Assembly: GCF_016132445.1 (NCBI RefSeq)
Contig: NZ_CP046056.1
Span: 2,542,501-2,606,500 of the forward strand
DNA: 64,000 bases
DNA from: Venatoribacter cucullus
GTDB lineage: Bacteria; Pseudomonadota; Gammaproteobacteria; Pseudomonadales; Oceanobacteraceae
Direction of reading: 5' to 3'
The notes beneath the pieces were generated by a model, which saw only the letters and a list, made by a program, of their open reading frames with translations, was not told the DNA's origin and searched no databases. Positions 9,387 through 19,388 of the stretch are shown piece after piece (the stretch's first letter is position 1; each line of letters opens with the position of its first letter). Both the position numbers and the translations under genes were made by a program.

Positions 9387-10880
9387 ATGAGCACACTGCG
9401 CGATGAATTTTATCAACAAGCCGACCGTTTTTTTCTGGGCGTTACCAGCGCCCTGTTTGGCGTGTCATTATTATTAGCCAACTGGTACAACACCTGGACC
9501 GTGGCCTTGGTTATCGGTCTGCCCGCCGTGTTAGTTCCATATCTGGTCAGTAAGCTATCCCCCGGCAGCCGACTATCACGCATCGCTTATGCTGCTGCGC
9601 TGATGATTTTAACCGGCCTGCACATCCATCAGGCGCACGGCCTGCTGGAAATGCACTTCGGTATTTTTGCCCTGCTGGCACTGCTGCTCTATTACCGCGA
9701 TTCGCTGCCCATTCTGGTCGCTGCCGGCGTTATTGCGGTGCACCACCTGCTGTTTAATTATCTGCAGGAACAGGGCAGCAATGTGTGGGTGTTTGAGTCG
9801 CGCACCGGCATCGACATTGTGTTGCTGCACGCCGTGTTTGTGGTGGTGGAAGCTGCCGCCCTGGTGTATCTGGCGCGTAAAAGCTGGCAGGAGTTTCAGC
9901 AAAACATGGAACTGGCAGAAATCGGCCAGCACATTTCCCGTGAAGGCGAAGTGGATCTGACGTTCCGCATTAACAACCCGGAAGGCCGCTTCACCCGCTC
10001 GTTCAATGATTTTTTCGCCTTAATGGAACAACTGGTGCGCGAAGCCAACCAGATGTCGGCACGCCTGCAGGAACTGAGCGACACCTTCCGTACCTCCACT
10101 CAGGCCATGAACGATGGCGCACAACGGCAATTTCATGAAACCGATATGATTGCCACTGCCACGGAAGAAATGAATGCCGGCATGCAAACCATGCAGCAGC
10201 ACGTTAATGAAGCCGCTCAGCATACTGAAACCGCCGAAACCCTAAGCCGCCGCAGCGGTGACAGCATGGCGCACAGCAGTCGCGATATTCAGCAACTGGC
10301 GGGCGATATTCAGCGCGCCAGCGAGGTTATTCATAACCTGCATGCCGAGAGCAATAACATCGGCACGGTATTGGCCGTGATCCGTGGTATTGCCGAGCAA
10401 ACCAACCTGCTGGCGCTGAACGCCGCCATTGAAGCCGCCCGTGCCGGTGATCAGGGCCGGGGGTTTGCTGTGGTGGCGGATGAAGTCCGCACATTGGCAT
10501 CGCGTACGCAAAACAGCACTGAAGAAATTCAGCGCATGATTGAACGCTTACAGAAAGGCTCCACCGAAGCGGTGAACGCCATGACCGCCAGCCGTGAGGG
10601 CGCGGAAAAAAGCGTGCAGCAAATTCACAGCAGCACCGAAGACCTTCAACAAATGGCGGCCGCCATGGCTGAGATTTATGCCATGAGCCATCAGATTGCC
10701 CGCGCCATGGACGAGCAGGGCCGTGCGATTGCGGAGGTAACCGGTAATCTGGCGGTGATCCGCGACATCAGCGAACAAACCTCCGGCCAGAGTGCCGCGG
10801 CGGCCACCGATTCCGGGCGTTTGTCGGCCATGGCCAAAGACTTACGCAGCCTGCTGAAACAGTTCCGCGTCAGCGGCTAG
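9387..10880 (+). CDS. Methyl-accepting chemotaxis protein with multi-pass membrane sensor
   Basis: Chemoreceptor of 497 aa. The N-terminal 175 residues form about six membrane helices with several histidines ([24 protein letters not shown]) instead of a periplasmic ligand domain between two helices. A cytoplasmic coiled coil follows, with the conserved signalling hairpin tip [18 protein letters not shown] at about residues 335-352 and [12 protein letters not shown] after it. There is no clear HAMP domain and no C-terminal CheR-tethering pentapeptide (it ends FRVSG). It has its own short leader with GAGG about 11 nt before the ATG. The ligand is unknown; a membrane-embedded or redox sensor is a reasonable guess from the histidines. 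Confidence 0.93.
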   Translation: MSTLRDEFYQQADRFFLGVTSALFGVSLLLANWYNTWTVALVIGLPAVLVPYLVSKLSPGSRLSRIAYAAALMILTGLHIHQAHGLLEMHFGIFALLALLLYYRDSLPILVAAGVIAVHHLLFNYLQEQGSNVWVFESRTGIDIVLLHAVFVVVEAAALVYLARKSWQEFQQNMELAEIGQHISREGEVDLTFRINNPEGRFTRSFNDFFALMEQLVREANQMSARLQELSDTFRTSTQAMNDGAQRQFHETDMIATATEEMNAGMQTMQQHVNEAAQHTETAETLSRRSGDSMAHSSRDIQQLAGDIQRASEVIHNLHAESNNIGTVLAVIRGIAEQTNLLALNAAIEAARAGDQGRGFAVVADEVRTLASRTQNSTEEIQRMIERLQKGSTEAVNAMTASREGAEKSVQQIHSSTEDLQQMAAAMAEIYAMSHQIARAMDEQGRAIAEVTGNLAVIRDISEQTSGQSAAAATDSGRLSAMAKDLRSLLKQFRVSG

Positions 10881-10882
10881 CG

Positions 10883-10902
10883 GTTAAACAGCGGCGTTTA
10901 AC
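10883..10902. repeat. Perfect inverted repeat between convergent genes
   Basis: GTTAAAC-AGCGGC-GTTTAAC: seven-base arms with a six-base centre, directly after the chemoreceptor stop and before the convergent lpoP stop. There is no T-tract, so it is a weak terminator candidate at best and could be a protein site. Confidence 0.45.
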
Positions 10903-10910
10903 AGGACAGA

Positions 10911-11369
10911 TTAATAGGATTGCTGACGGGCGGCATCGGCTTCTGCCGGTCGCCCCTGAGCGTCCAGCGCTTCCGCCAGCAGGGCATACAGGCGCCGCTT
11001 TAACGCTGCATCTTCACCGGCAAACACCAGCGCCCGGCGCAATAAGTGCTCGGCCTGTTGCGGTTCATTCTGCTGCAGTCGCACCCAGGCCTGACGATAA
11101 AAAATGGCCGGATTACGCGGCTGAATCTGGCGCGCCTGATCCAGGTACGTATGCACCCGGTCCCAGCGCCGTTGTTGCCGGGCCTGCTCGGCCTGCCGCA
11201 ATAAACTGGCCACCGCCGGATGATGCTGGCCTTCGTCCAGTGCGGTTAAGGTGCCCGCCTGCCAGTCGGGCAAATCGTCGGCACCAGCCGGCTCTTCCAG
11301 TTGCCGCAGGGGCGAAGGCGCGCAACCGGCCAGGGCCAGTAACAGGCTCAGAACAACCAATCGAACCAT
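10911..11369 (-). CDS. lpoP: TPR-containing outer-membrane lipoprotein, probable PBP1b activator LpoP
   Basis: Lipoprotein of 152 aa. It has a short signal peptide and a lipobox LALAGC (cysteine at residue 16), then a helical region with two or three tetratricopeptide-like repeats (about residues 55-150, for example RRWDRVHTYLDQARQIQPRN). Its start lies inside the 3' end of the PBP1b gene (22-base overlap), so the two are coupled. In P. aeruginosa a TPR lipoprotein encoded beside ponB, LpoP, activates PBP1b; the position and architecture match. The assignment is inference from family knowledge and context, not from a diagnostic motif. Confidence 0.78.
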   Translation of the reverse strand: MVRLVVLSLLLALAGCAPSPLRQLEEPAGADDLPDWQAGTLTALDEGQHHPAVASLLRQAEQARQQRRWDRVHTYLDQARQIQPRNPAIFYRQAWVRLQQNEPQQAEHLLRRALVFAGEDAALKRRLYALLAEALDAQGRPAEADAARQQSY

Positions 11370-13657
11370 GAACGTTTTTCCTTTATCGGATGGTCAGCAG
11401 CAGGTGCGCTGACGCAGGGCGTTACCCCGGCCGGCATGCGACTGGCGGGCATGGGGTAACGCGCTCCCCCACAACCTTCGCCCTGCACGCGGCCAAGATT
11501 ATCCACCGTTATCCACGACCAGGGGATAGCTGGCAAGGGTTCACTGCCCATTTTCACAAAAGCATCCCGCCACACCGGCAGTGCCGCGCCGCTGCCGGCA
11601 AAGGGCATCGGCTCGTTATCATCACGCCCTACCCACACCACCCCCACATGCTGGTTATCGAAACCGGCAAACCAGGCGTCGCGCTGGTCATTACTGGTGC
11701 CGGTTTTGGCCGCCAGCGGCAAGGACAACGCCGGCGCCAGCGCTTTGGCGGTGCCGCGCTCAGCCACCTGCTCCAGCCCCCAGCGCAGCCAGCGCATCAG
11801 GCTGGCATCAAAGCGTTGCTCACCGCGCAAACCGTAGGACGACAGCGTCTGCCCCTGCAGATCGGTAACCGCTTCAATACTGCGCAACGGCATCACAAAC
11901 CCCTGCGAGGCGATGCCCTGGTACAAACCCGCCACCTGCAGCGGCGACATCGGAATGGCACCCAGCAACATCGACGGATAAGGCGGTACCTCGTCTTCCA
12001 GCCCCAACCGGCGGAAGGTATCGGCTACTTTGCTCAACCCCACATTCATCCCCAGCCGGGCGGTGGACTGGTTCAGCGACAGCGCCAGCGAATCCACCAG
12101 CGGCACCGGCCCGTAAGAGCGGCGGTTATAGTTTTGCGGCTGCCACAGCTGACCACCGGGCCCGGATACCGTCACTTCTTTGTCTTCAATCAGCGTGCCC
12201 CAGTGCCAGCGGCCACTGTCCAGTGCCGCCAGAAACACCACGGGCTTAGACAGCGAACCAATCGCCCGCCGGGCATTCAGGGCCCGGTTGAAGCCAAAAA
12301 ATTCAGCCTCGCGGCCACCCAGTAACGCCCGCACTTCGCCGCCATCGACACTGGTAATAACAGCCGCGGTCTGCAACTGGCCGCGTTGTTGCGGATGGCG
12401 TTGCTCCAGCCGTTGCAAATGGGCAGCGGCCGCGCCTTCCACCGCATGCTGGGCCCAGGGATCGAGGGTGGTGAAAATATGCAGGCCTTCGCTCTGCAGA
12501 TCTTCCAGCCGGTAGTCGCGTTGTAATTGCCCCCGCGCCAGCTCCAGAAAGGCCGGATACTCACGCTGGCCAGCGCGGTTGGCATCGGCCGTCTGCAACG
12601 GCTGCGCCTGAGCACGGATGCGCTCGGCGCTGGTGATAATCTGCTGGTTTTCCATTAACGCCAGCACCAGATCACGGCGCTCTTTGGAGCGTTGCGGATT
12701 GCGGCGCGGGTTGTAATAAGAAGCCCCTTTCACCAGCCCCACCAGGGTGGCGATTTCGGCATGGTCGAGTTCGTTCAGCGGTTTACCGAAATAAAAGCGC
12801 GACGCCAGCCCGAAGCCATGAATGGCCCGGCGGCCGGCCTGGCCCAGATACACTTCATTTAAATAGGCCTGCAGAATCTCTTCTTTGCTGTAGTGCAGCT
12901 CCAGCAGCAAGGCCATTAAGGCTTCCTGACCTTTGCGGATAAGAGTGCGGTCACTGCTGAGGAAGAAGTTTTTTACCAGCTGCTGGGTCAGGGTGGAGCC
13001 GCCCTGCACCACACCGCCGGCCTGCAGGTTGGCCACCAGCGCGCGGGCAATACCGCGCAACGAAATACCAAAGTGGTCAAAAAAAGCTTTGTCTTCGGTG
13101 ACGATCAGCGCCGCGACCAAAGCCGGCGGCACATCCTCCAGCCGCACCAGCTGACGGTCTTCGTTATGCGCCGGAAAAATCCCGCCAATGTATTGTGGTT
13201 CCAGCCGCACAATGGGCAGCGACTCTCCATTTTCACGGATCTCCGCCACCCGGTTATCCTGCAAGCGCACCGCTAACCGCCGCGCCGGCTCCGGGCCATC
13301 CCAGAACGGAAAGGCGCGGCGATGAATGCTGAACACCAGCCCTTCACGCCGATAAGTGCCGGCCCGCCCGGTATCGCTCACCGCCCGGTAATCGGCCCAC
13401 TGCAGTTCGGCACTGAGCTGTTCCGGGCTTAACAAGCGCCCGGGGTACAGGGTTAGGGGGCGCGCGTACACCTTGGCCGGCAAGGTCCATTTATTGCCAT
13501 CGAAGCGCGCCCGCACCTGGGCATCCAGCCATACCAGCCAGACACTCAGCAATACCAGCCCCAGCAGGGCAAGGCGCAGCAGCCACACCAGCCAGCGCGG
13601 CCAGCGGGTGGCCGCAGAGCGGGCAGGTTTCCGTGATACAGGTTGACGGCGTGGCAC
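11348..13657 (-). CDS. mrcB: Penicillin-binding protein 1B (bifunctional transglycosylase/transpeptidase)
   Basis: Polymerises lipid II and cross-links peptidoglycan in the periplasm; 769 aa. A basic cytoplasmic tail and one membrane anchor (about residues 22-44) are followed by a UB2H-like region. The GT51 domain has the catalytic glutamate in VTEDKAFFDHFGIS (near residue 188) plus GGSTLTQQLVKN and RKGQEALMA. The transpeptidase domain has SxxK as SLSK (near residue 468), SxN as SLN, and KTGTS (near residue 651). It is shorter than the 844-residue E. coli protein, mainly in the tails. The start is GTG with GGAG about 6 nt upstream. The 3' end overlaps lpoP. Confidence 0.95.
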   Translation of the reverse strand: MPRRQPVSRKPARSAATRWPRWLVWLLRLALLGLVLLSVWLVWLDAQVRARFDGNKWTLPAKVYARPLTLYPGRLLSPEQLSAELQWADYRAVSDTGRAGTYRREGLVFSIHRRAFPFWDGPEPARRLAVRLQDNRVAEIRENGESLPIVRLEPQYIGGIFPAHNEDRQLVRLEDVPPALVAALIVTEDKAFFDHFGISLRGIARALVANLQAGGVVQGGSTLTQQLVKNFFLSSDRTLIRKGQEALMALLLELHYSKEEILQAYLNEVYLGQAGRRAIHGFGLASRFYFGKPLNELDHAEIATLVGLVKGASYYNPRRNPQRSKERRDLVLALMENQQIITSAERIRAQAQPLQTADANRAGQREYPAFLELARGQLQRDYRLEDLQSEGLHIFTTLDPWAQHAVEGAAAAHLQRLEQRHPQQRGQLQTAAVITSVDGGEVRALLGGREAEFFGFNRALNARRAIGSLSKPVVFLAALDSGRWHWGTLIEDKEVTVSGPGGQLWQPQNYNRRSYGPVPLVDSLALSLNQSTARLGMNVGLSKVADTFRRLGLEDEVPPYPSMLLGAIPMSPLQVAGLYQGIASQGFVMPLRSIEAVTDLQGQTLSSYGLRGEQRFDASLMRWLRWGLEQVAERGTAKALAPALSLPLAAKTGTSNDQRDAWFAGFDNQHVGVVWVGRDDNEPMPFAGSGAALPVWRDAFVKMGSEPLPAIPWSWITVDNLGRVQGEGCGGARYPMPASRMPAGVTPCVSAPAADHPIKEKRSWFDWLF

Positions 13658-13690
13658 AGTGACTCCGGAACAATAAAAAACAGGGCGGCA

Positions 13691-13710
13691 TCATAACAGC
13701 GACGTTATGA
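13691..13710. repeat. Perfect inverted repeat upstream of mrcB
   Basis: TCATAAC-AGCGAC-GTTATGA: seven-base arms around a six-base centre, about 35 bases upstream of the mrcB GTG in the 227-base divergent gap before the antiporter gene. The position would suit an operator or promoter-overlapping site for mrcB. The rest of the gap shows no other defensible element. Confidence 0.4.
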
Positions 13711-13884
13711 CCGTGATAACCCGCGTATTACGCCCCGCAGACCAGCGCCTGTGGCGCAAAAACATTGATCGTGACAATCCAATCTATTGTCTGTATTTTT
13801 CGCCGGATATTGCCATTATTGCGCGCTGCAATTGCCCCCCAACGACCATCCGGCCTGCCGGTAGAACGATGAGAACAAACAAAT

Positions 13885-15360
13885 ATGACAACAGATGCCC
13901 TGGTTGAAAGCCTCGCCGAACCTGTTGCCGCGGTGGCAGAAGCCGCCGCCGTTGAGCCCACTGCCCTCAGTCTTATTCCGCCGGTATTGGTGTTGTTGTT
14001 TGCCGTGTGGCTGAAACGTCCGATTCTGGCACTGGTGCTGGGGTCGGCCGCTGGTCTGCTGCTGTTGGGTGGTTCACCGCTGGATTCCTTATTCAACCTG
14101 GGCGATACCTCGTTGCGGGTAATGCAGGACGAAACCATCGGCTGGCTGATTCTGGTCTGTGGTGGCTTTGGTGCCCTGATTGCCCTGCTGGTGCACACCG
14201 GTGGTGCCTTTGCCTTTGGCCGCATCGCCCAGCAATACGCCAGCGGCCGCAAGCCTTCGTTATTAATGACCTACTTCCTCGGTCTGCTGATTTTTATCGA
14301 CGACTACCTGAATGCGCTGGCCGTGGGTGAAACCATGAAACGCATTACCGATAAATTCAAAGTATCGCGGGAAATGCTGGCCTATGTGGTGGATTCCACC
14401 GCCGCCCCAATGTGCGTACTGGTGCCTATTTCGACCTGGGCGATTTTCTTCGGTGGCTTACTGGTGGCCAATGGTATTGCGCCGGAAACCGACCCCAATG
14501 GCATTAAAACCTATATGTCGGCCATTCCTTATATGCTCTACGCCTGGCTGGCGCTGATTATCGTGCCGCTGGTTATTTTCGGCATTATTCCGTTGCTGGG
14601 CCCGATGAAAAAAGCCGAACTGGCGGCCCAGCAGGGTGGTGTTCTGCGCGATGCCTTACCGGCGGCCACCGCTGCCGATACCCCGGCCACCAGCGATGAC
14701 TTTGCCGTGGAAGCCTTTGAAGAAGAGTTCGACGCCGCCAATAAAAAAACCGGCCGTCTGCATAACTTCCTGCTGCCGATGCTGATGCTGATTGGTTTTA
14801 CCATCTGGTTTGATGCCGATATCTGGCCGGCCCTGATTCTGACCTTTATTGTGACCATTCCGATGTATATGGTGCAGCGCCTGATGCCCTTCACCGAAAT
14901 GATGGAAACCATGATGCACGGTTTTAAAACCATGCTGCCGGCCATCTGCACGGTGATTGCGGCCTTTGTATTCAAAGATATTTCCGACCAGCTCGGTCTG
15001 CCACGTTACGTTATCGACAACATGGCCCCCTACATGACCCCGCAAATGCTGCCGGCACTGGTGTTCGTCGCCATGGCGGTGCTGGCCTTTACCACCGGTT
15101 CCAGCTGGGGCATTTTTGCGGTGTCTATTCCTATCGTGATGCCACTGGCGGTAGCGGTAGAAGCCGACATTCCGCTGGTAATCGGTGCGCTGCTGTCGGC
15201 CAGCTCGTTCGGTAGCCAGGCCTGTTTTTACAGTGACTCCACCATTCTGGCGGCGCAGGGTTCCGGCTGTGATCTGGTCAGCCATGCGGTTACCCAGCTG
15301 CCCTACGCATTAATCGGTGCAGTGCTGGCGTTCTTCGGCTTTATTGTTCTGGCGCTGTAA
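13885..15360 (+). CDS. NhaC-family Na+/H+ antiporter
   Basis: Polytopic transporter of 491 aa in the NhaC superfamily. About 11-12 membrane helices are visible. The hallmark C-terminal segment SSFGSQACFYSDSTILAAQGSGCD followed by HAVTQLPYALIG is present, as is the central FIDDYLNALAVGETM motif (near residue 138). An acidic, alanine-rich cytoplasmic loop (about residues 255-288) separates two halves. The N-terminal 30 residues are Ala/Glu-rich and may not be membrane-embedded. It stands alone: it is divergent from mrcB and separated from glnE by about 85 bases. Substrate could be sodium/proton or an organic acid or amine, as NhaC-fold proteins vary. Confidence 0.88.
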   Translation: MTTDALVESLAEPVAAVAEAAAVEPTALSLIPPVLVLLFAVWLKRPILALVLGSAAGLLLLGGSPLDSLFNLGDTSLRVMQDETIGWLILVCGGFGALIALLVHTGGAFAFGRIAQQYASGRKPSLLMTYFLGLLIFIDDYLNALAVGETMKRITDKFKVSREMLAYVVDSTAAPMCVLVPISTWAIFFGGLLVANGIAPETDPNGIKTYMSAIPYMLYAWLALIIVPLVIFGIIPLLGPMKKAELAAQQGGVLRDALPAATAADTPATSDDFAVEAFEEEFDAANKKTGRLHNFLLPMLMLIGFTIWFDADIWPALILTFIVTIPMYMVQRLMPFTEMMETMMHGFKTMLPAICTVIAAFVFKDISDQLGLPRYVIDNMAPYMTPQMLPALVFVAMAVLAFTTGSSWGIFAVSIPIVMPLAVAVEADIPLVIGALLSASSFGSQACFYSDSTILAAQGSGCDLVSHAVTQLPYALIGAVLAFFGFIVLAL

Positions 15361-15446
15361 TACCAACAGCGCTCGCCGGACGGGAAGCCCTGAACCCCAC
15401 CGGCGTGCTAAATTAGCCCTTCTTTTCCGCACCGGAGCCCGGCCCT

Positions 15447-18356
15447 ATGTTGCCCGCCAGCCTCGCTGCCCACTGGCAGCAGATTCAGACCCAACTGACC
15501 GACCACGGCGTACACCACGGGCTGGACTGGCCGGGATTATGGGCACAACTGCCGGAACAACAACAGCAACAGGCGCAGCGGGTACTGACCATCAGCCGCT
15601 ATGTGGCCGATGCCCTGCCCCGTGAAGCCGCCTGGTTTACCAGCGCCCTGCTGGAAAACCGTTTTCTGCAACCCCTTACCCGTCCCACCATTGCCCGTTG
15701 GCTGGATGAACTGAGTGCCGGCGCCAGCAGCGAAGACGACTGGAGTAAAGCCCTGCGCAAACTGCGCCGCCGCGCCATGGTACAGATTATCTGGCGCGAC
15801 CTGTTACGGCTGGCGCCTACTCTCGAAACCACCCGCGCGCTGTCCGACCTGGCCGATGAATGTGTGGTGCGCTCGCTGGATTTTTTAACCGACATTCTGG
15901 CCGCACGTCATGGCCGCCCCATGGGCCGCCAGAGCGGTGCCGAACAAAGCATGCTGGTGCTGGGCATGGGCAAACTGGGCGCCTATGAACTGAATTTAAG
16001 CTCTGATATCGACCTTATTTTCACCTACCCGGAAAGTGGCGATACCAGCGGCCCCAAGGTCATCAGCAATCAGGAATTTTTCGTTAAGCTCGGGCAAAAA
16101 CTCATTCAGGCGCTGGATAAACCCACCGCCGATGGTTTTGTATTCCGCACCGATATGCGCCTGCGCCCCTACGGCCAGAGCGGCCCGCTGGTAATGAATT
16201 TCCGTTCGCTGGAAGAGTATTACCAGGACCAGGGCCGCGACTGGGAACGCTACGCCATGGTGAAGGCGAGGGTAATGAACGGCGAACACCAGCCGGCCGC
16301 GCGCGAATTACTGAATATTCTGCGCCCCTTTACCTATCGCGTGTACGTCGACTACAGCGCCTTCGATTCACTGCGTTCCATGAAAGCCATGATCAACGCC
16401 GAAGTGCGCCGGCGCGGGCTGGAAAATAACGTCAAACTCGGCTCCGGCGGCATCCGCGAAGTGGAATTTATTGTGCAGGCCTTCCAGCTGATTCGCGGCG
16501 GCCAGGATAAAAGTCTGCAAACCCGCGAAATTATCAAAGTGCTGGAAATACTGGCGGCGGAAGGTTACCTGCCGGCCGCGGCCTGCACCGAACTGCGTGA
16601 CGCCTATTTATTCCTGCGCGACAGCGAACATGCCCTGCAGGCCTTAAACGACGAACAAACCCAGCTGCTGCCGGAAGAGGCTAGCGCCCAGGCGCGGGTA
16701 GCGCTGGCCATGGGCTGCGAAGACTGGCCACAGTACCTGCAGCAACTGGAACAGCACCGCGCGCGGGTACGCCACCATTTTGCCCAGATCGTTGCCAGCG
16801 ACGAAGACGACCAGCACAACAGCGACGAACTGCTGCAATGGGCGGATATGTGGCTGGATGATCTGGACGAGCAGGAACAGCAGGCTTTTTTGCAGCAACA
16901 TCCTTGCCCCTGCGATGGCTTTACGGACGTACAGGAACAACTGCATCAGTTTCGCGAATCCCGCGCGGTACTGGGTATGCAGCAAATCGGCCGCGAACGG
17001 CTGGATGCCTTAATGCCCCTGCTGCTGCGCGAACTTTGGCAACAACCGCAACCGGTGGTCACCTTGCAACGGGTGATGCCGCTGCTGGAAGCCGTGGTGC
17101 GCCGTACCGCCTATCTGGTGCTGCTGAAAGAAAACCCGCAGGCACTTACCCAATTACTGAAACTCTGCGGTGCCTCCAGCTGGGTGGCCGCCTATATTGC
17201 CCAGACCCCACTGCTGCTGGACGAACTGCTGAACACCAGCAGCCTCTACCACCTGCCCACTCGGCAGGAGCTGGCGGAAGAACTGCATCTGCGCCTGCTG
17301 CGCATTGATGAGGAAGATCTGGAACAGCAGATGGAACAGCTGCGCCAGTATGTGCGCGCGCACAAACTGCGCGCCGCCGCCTGCGAGGTAATGGACGCGC
17401 TGCCGTTAATGAAAGTAAGCGATTACCTCACCTGGCTGGCCGAAGTAACGCTGGAAACCGTGCTGAACCTGTCCTGGTCTCAGATGGTAGCCAAATACGG
17501 CTATCCCACCGATGAGCAGGGCGACCCCGTTACCGGCCCGGAAATGGTGGTGATTGGCTACGGCAAAGTCGGCGGACTGGAACTCAGCTACAGCTCTGAC
17601 CTTGATCTGGTGCTGCTGCACAACAGCTACAGCATGGGCAGCACCACCGGCGAGCGCAGCCAGGAAAACGGCGTGTTCTACACCCGCATGGGCCAGCGCA
17701 TGATCCACATTCTCACCACCCAGACCCGCGCCGGTGATTTATACGATGTGGATATGCGCCTGCGCCCGTCCGGCAACTCCGGCATGATCGTCGCCAGCGT
17801 CAAATCCTTCGGCGAATACCAGCAGCAACACGCCTGGACCTGGGAACATCAGGCGCTGGTGCGGGCCCGGGTACTGTGCGGCAGCGCCAATGCCGCGGAG
17901 CAATTTGAACAGATCCGCCGCGCCACCTTAAGCCGCCCGCGCGAGCTGCCCTCGCTGCGCGAAGAAGTGCGGGCGATGCGGCAGAAAATGGTGGATAATC
18001 TCGGCTCCAAAGATGCAAGCGGTCAACATTTTCACCTTAAGCAGGATGCCGGGGGTATTGTTGATATCGAGTTTCTGGTTCAATACGGCGTTCTGGCCTG
18101 GTCACACCACTATCCAGAGCTGCTCGACGTTACCGACAACATGAGGTTGCTGGATGCGTTCGAGGCAGCGGGCCTGATGGATCCACAAGATCGTCAGACC
18201 CTGCAGGAAACCTACCTGTCCTACCGTGCCGAAACTCACCGGCGTGCATTACAGAAACAAGATCTGCTGCTGGATGCAGAAACCCTGACCAGACTTGGCT
18301 TTGATGCGCGGCGCAATGATGTGACCCGACTGTGGAAATTGTGGCTGGAGGCGTAG
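15447..18356 (+). CDS. glnE: Bifunctional glutamine synthetase adenylyltransferase/adenylyl-removing enzyme
   Basis: Controls glutamine synthetase by adding or removing AMP, in response to PII and glutamine. The 969-residue length is typical. Two nucleotidyltransferase domains are visible: the N-terminal deadenylylase with GMGKLGAYELNLSSDIDL (about residues 172-189) and the C-terminal adenylylase with GYGKVGGLELSYSSDLDL (about residues 703-720). Each is followed by its DMRLRP motif, and a regulatory linker lies between them. It is followed by ilvE after about 70 bases with a separate ribosome site. Confidence 0.97.
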   Translation: MLPASLAAHWQQIQTQLTDHGVHHGLDWPGLWAQLPEQQQQQAQRVLTISRYVADALPREAAWFTSALLENRFLQPLTRPTIARWLDELSAGASSEDDWSKALRKLRRRAMVQIIWRDLLRLAPTLETTRALSDLADECVVRSLDFLTDILAARHGRPMGRQSGAEQSMLVLGMGKLGAYELNLSSDIDLIFTYPESGDTSGPKVISNQEFFVKLGQKLIQALDKPTADGFVFRTDMRLRPYGQSGPLVMNFRSLEEYYQDQGRDWERYAMVKARVMNGEHQPAARELLNILRPFTYRVYVDYSAFDSLRSMKAMINAEVRRRGLENNVKLGSGGIREVEFIVQAFQLIRGGQDKSLQTREIIKVLEILAAEGYLPAAACTELRDAYLFLRDSEHALQALNDEQTQLLPEEASAQARVALAMGCEDWPQYLQQLEQHRARVRHHFAQIVASDEDDQHNSDELLQWADMWLDDLDEQEQQAFLQQHPCPCDGFTDVQEQLHQFRESRAVLGMQQIGRERLDALMPLLLRELWQQPQPVVTLQRVMPLLEAVVRRTAYLVLLKENPQALTQLLKLCGASSWVAAYIAQTPLLLDELLNTSSLYHLPTRQELAEELHLRLLRIDEEDLEQQMEQLRQYVRAHKLRAAACEVMDALPLMKVSDYLTWLAEVTLETVLNLSWSQMVAKYGYPTDEQGDPVTGPEMVVIGYGKVGGLELSYSSDLDLVLLHNSYSMGSTTGERSQENGVFYTRMGQRMIHILTTQTRAGDLYDVDMRLRPSGNSGMIVASVKSFGEYQQQHAWTWEHQALVRARVLCGSANAAEQFEQIRRATLSRPRELPSLREEVRAMRQKMVDNLGSKDASGQHFHLKQDAGGIVDIEFLVQYGVLAWSHHYPELLDVTDNMRLLDAFEAAGLMDPQDRQTLQETYLSYRAETHRRALQKQDLLLDAETLTRLGFDARRNDVTRLWKLWLEA

Positions 18357-18425
18357 ACGGCGGCATCTGAAGCACCCGAAACGTCCCCTGAATTAATCTT
18401 GTCTGAAATTTTGAGTGAGGTCCTT

Positions 18426-19355
18426 ATGCTACCTTCCATGTCCGACCGCGATGGTCTGATCTGGTTAGACGGTGAGTTGGTTGACTGGCGCGAAGCCAAG
18501 GTTCACGTACTGACTCACACACTGCACTACGGTATGGGCGTTTTTGAAGGCGTGCGCGCTTACGAAACTCCGCAGGGTGCGGCTATTTTCCGCCTGCAGG
18601 AACACACCGACCGGCTGTTCAATTCGGCGAAAATCCTGGGCATGAAAATGCCGTTCAGCAAAGACGAAATCAACGAAGCTCAGCGTGCCGCCGTGCGTGA
18701 AAACAACCTGAACAGCGCCTACCTGCGCCCGATGGTGTTTTTCGGTTCAGAAGGCATGGGTCTGCGTGCCGAAAACCTGAAAGTGCACGTGATGGTTGCG
18801 GCCTGGGAATGGCCGGCCTACATGGGCGAAGAAGCCAAAACCCAGGGCATTAAAATCCGTACCTCCAGCTTTACCCGCCACCATGTGAACATCACTATGT
18901 GTAAGGCCAAAGCCAACGGTAACTACATCAACTCCATGCTGGCGCTGCGCGAAGCCATCGACAGCGGTTGTGAAGAAGCGCTGCTGCTGGATCCGGAAGG
19001 CTACGTGGCCGAAGGCTCTGGTGAAAACTTCTTCATCGTCCGTGACGGCGTGATTTACACCCCGGAGCTGACCGCCTGTCTGGACGGCATTACCCGCCGC
19101 ACCATCATCGAAATGGCCAAGTCACTGGGTTACGAAGTGCGCGAAAAACGCATCACCCGCGACGAAGTGTACATTGCTGATGAAGCCTTCTTTACCGGTA
19201 CTGCCGCGGAAGTTCTGCCCATCCGCATGCTGGATGGCCGCGCCATCGGTATCGGCAGCCGTGGCCCGGTAACGGAAAAGCTGCAAACCATGTACTTCGA
19301 CCAGGTTACCGGTAAAGCGCCGTACAAACCTGAGTGGCTGACGCTGGTTAAATAA
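18426..19355 (+). CDS. ilvE: Branched-chain amino acid aminotransferase
   Basis: PLP-dependent transaminase for the last step of valine, leucine and isoleucine synthesis and the first step of their breakdown; fold type IV. The body has the expected DRDGLIWLDGELVDW start, LHYGMGVFEGVRAY and the PLP lysine in CKAKANGNYINSML. I chose ATG at 18426 because GAGG lies 5 nt upstream, giving 309 aa; the frame extends to a TTG at 18399 without a ribosome site, and a second ATG at 18438 is also possible. A strong terminator follows. Confidence 0.95.
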   Translation: MLPSMSDRDGLIWLDGELVDWREAKVHVLTHTLHYGMGVFEGVRAYETPQGAAIFRLQEHTDRLFNSAKILGMKMPFSKDEINEAQRAAVRENNLNSAYLRPMVFFGSEGMGLRAENLKVHVMVAAWEWPAYMGEEAKTQGIKIRTSSFTRHHVNITMCKAKANGNYINSMLALREAIDSGCEEALLLDPEGYVAEGSGENFFIVRDGVIYTPELTACLDGITRRTIIEMAKSLGYEVREKRITRDEVYIADEAFFTGTAAEVLPIRMLDGRAIGIGSRGPVTEKLQTMYFDQVTGKAPYKPEWLTLVK

Positions 19356-19388
19356 TTCAGGGTTTTTATAAATTCTGAACATAAAAAA

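Noticed and set aside
11390-12325. Plus-strand frame of 311 codons antisense to mrcB
   Set aside because: It overlaps the PBP1b transpeptidase domain completely, has a His/Arg/Gln-rich translation with no recognisable fold, and no ribosome site.
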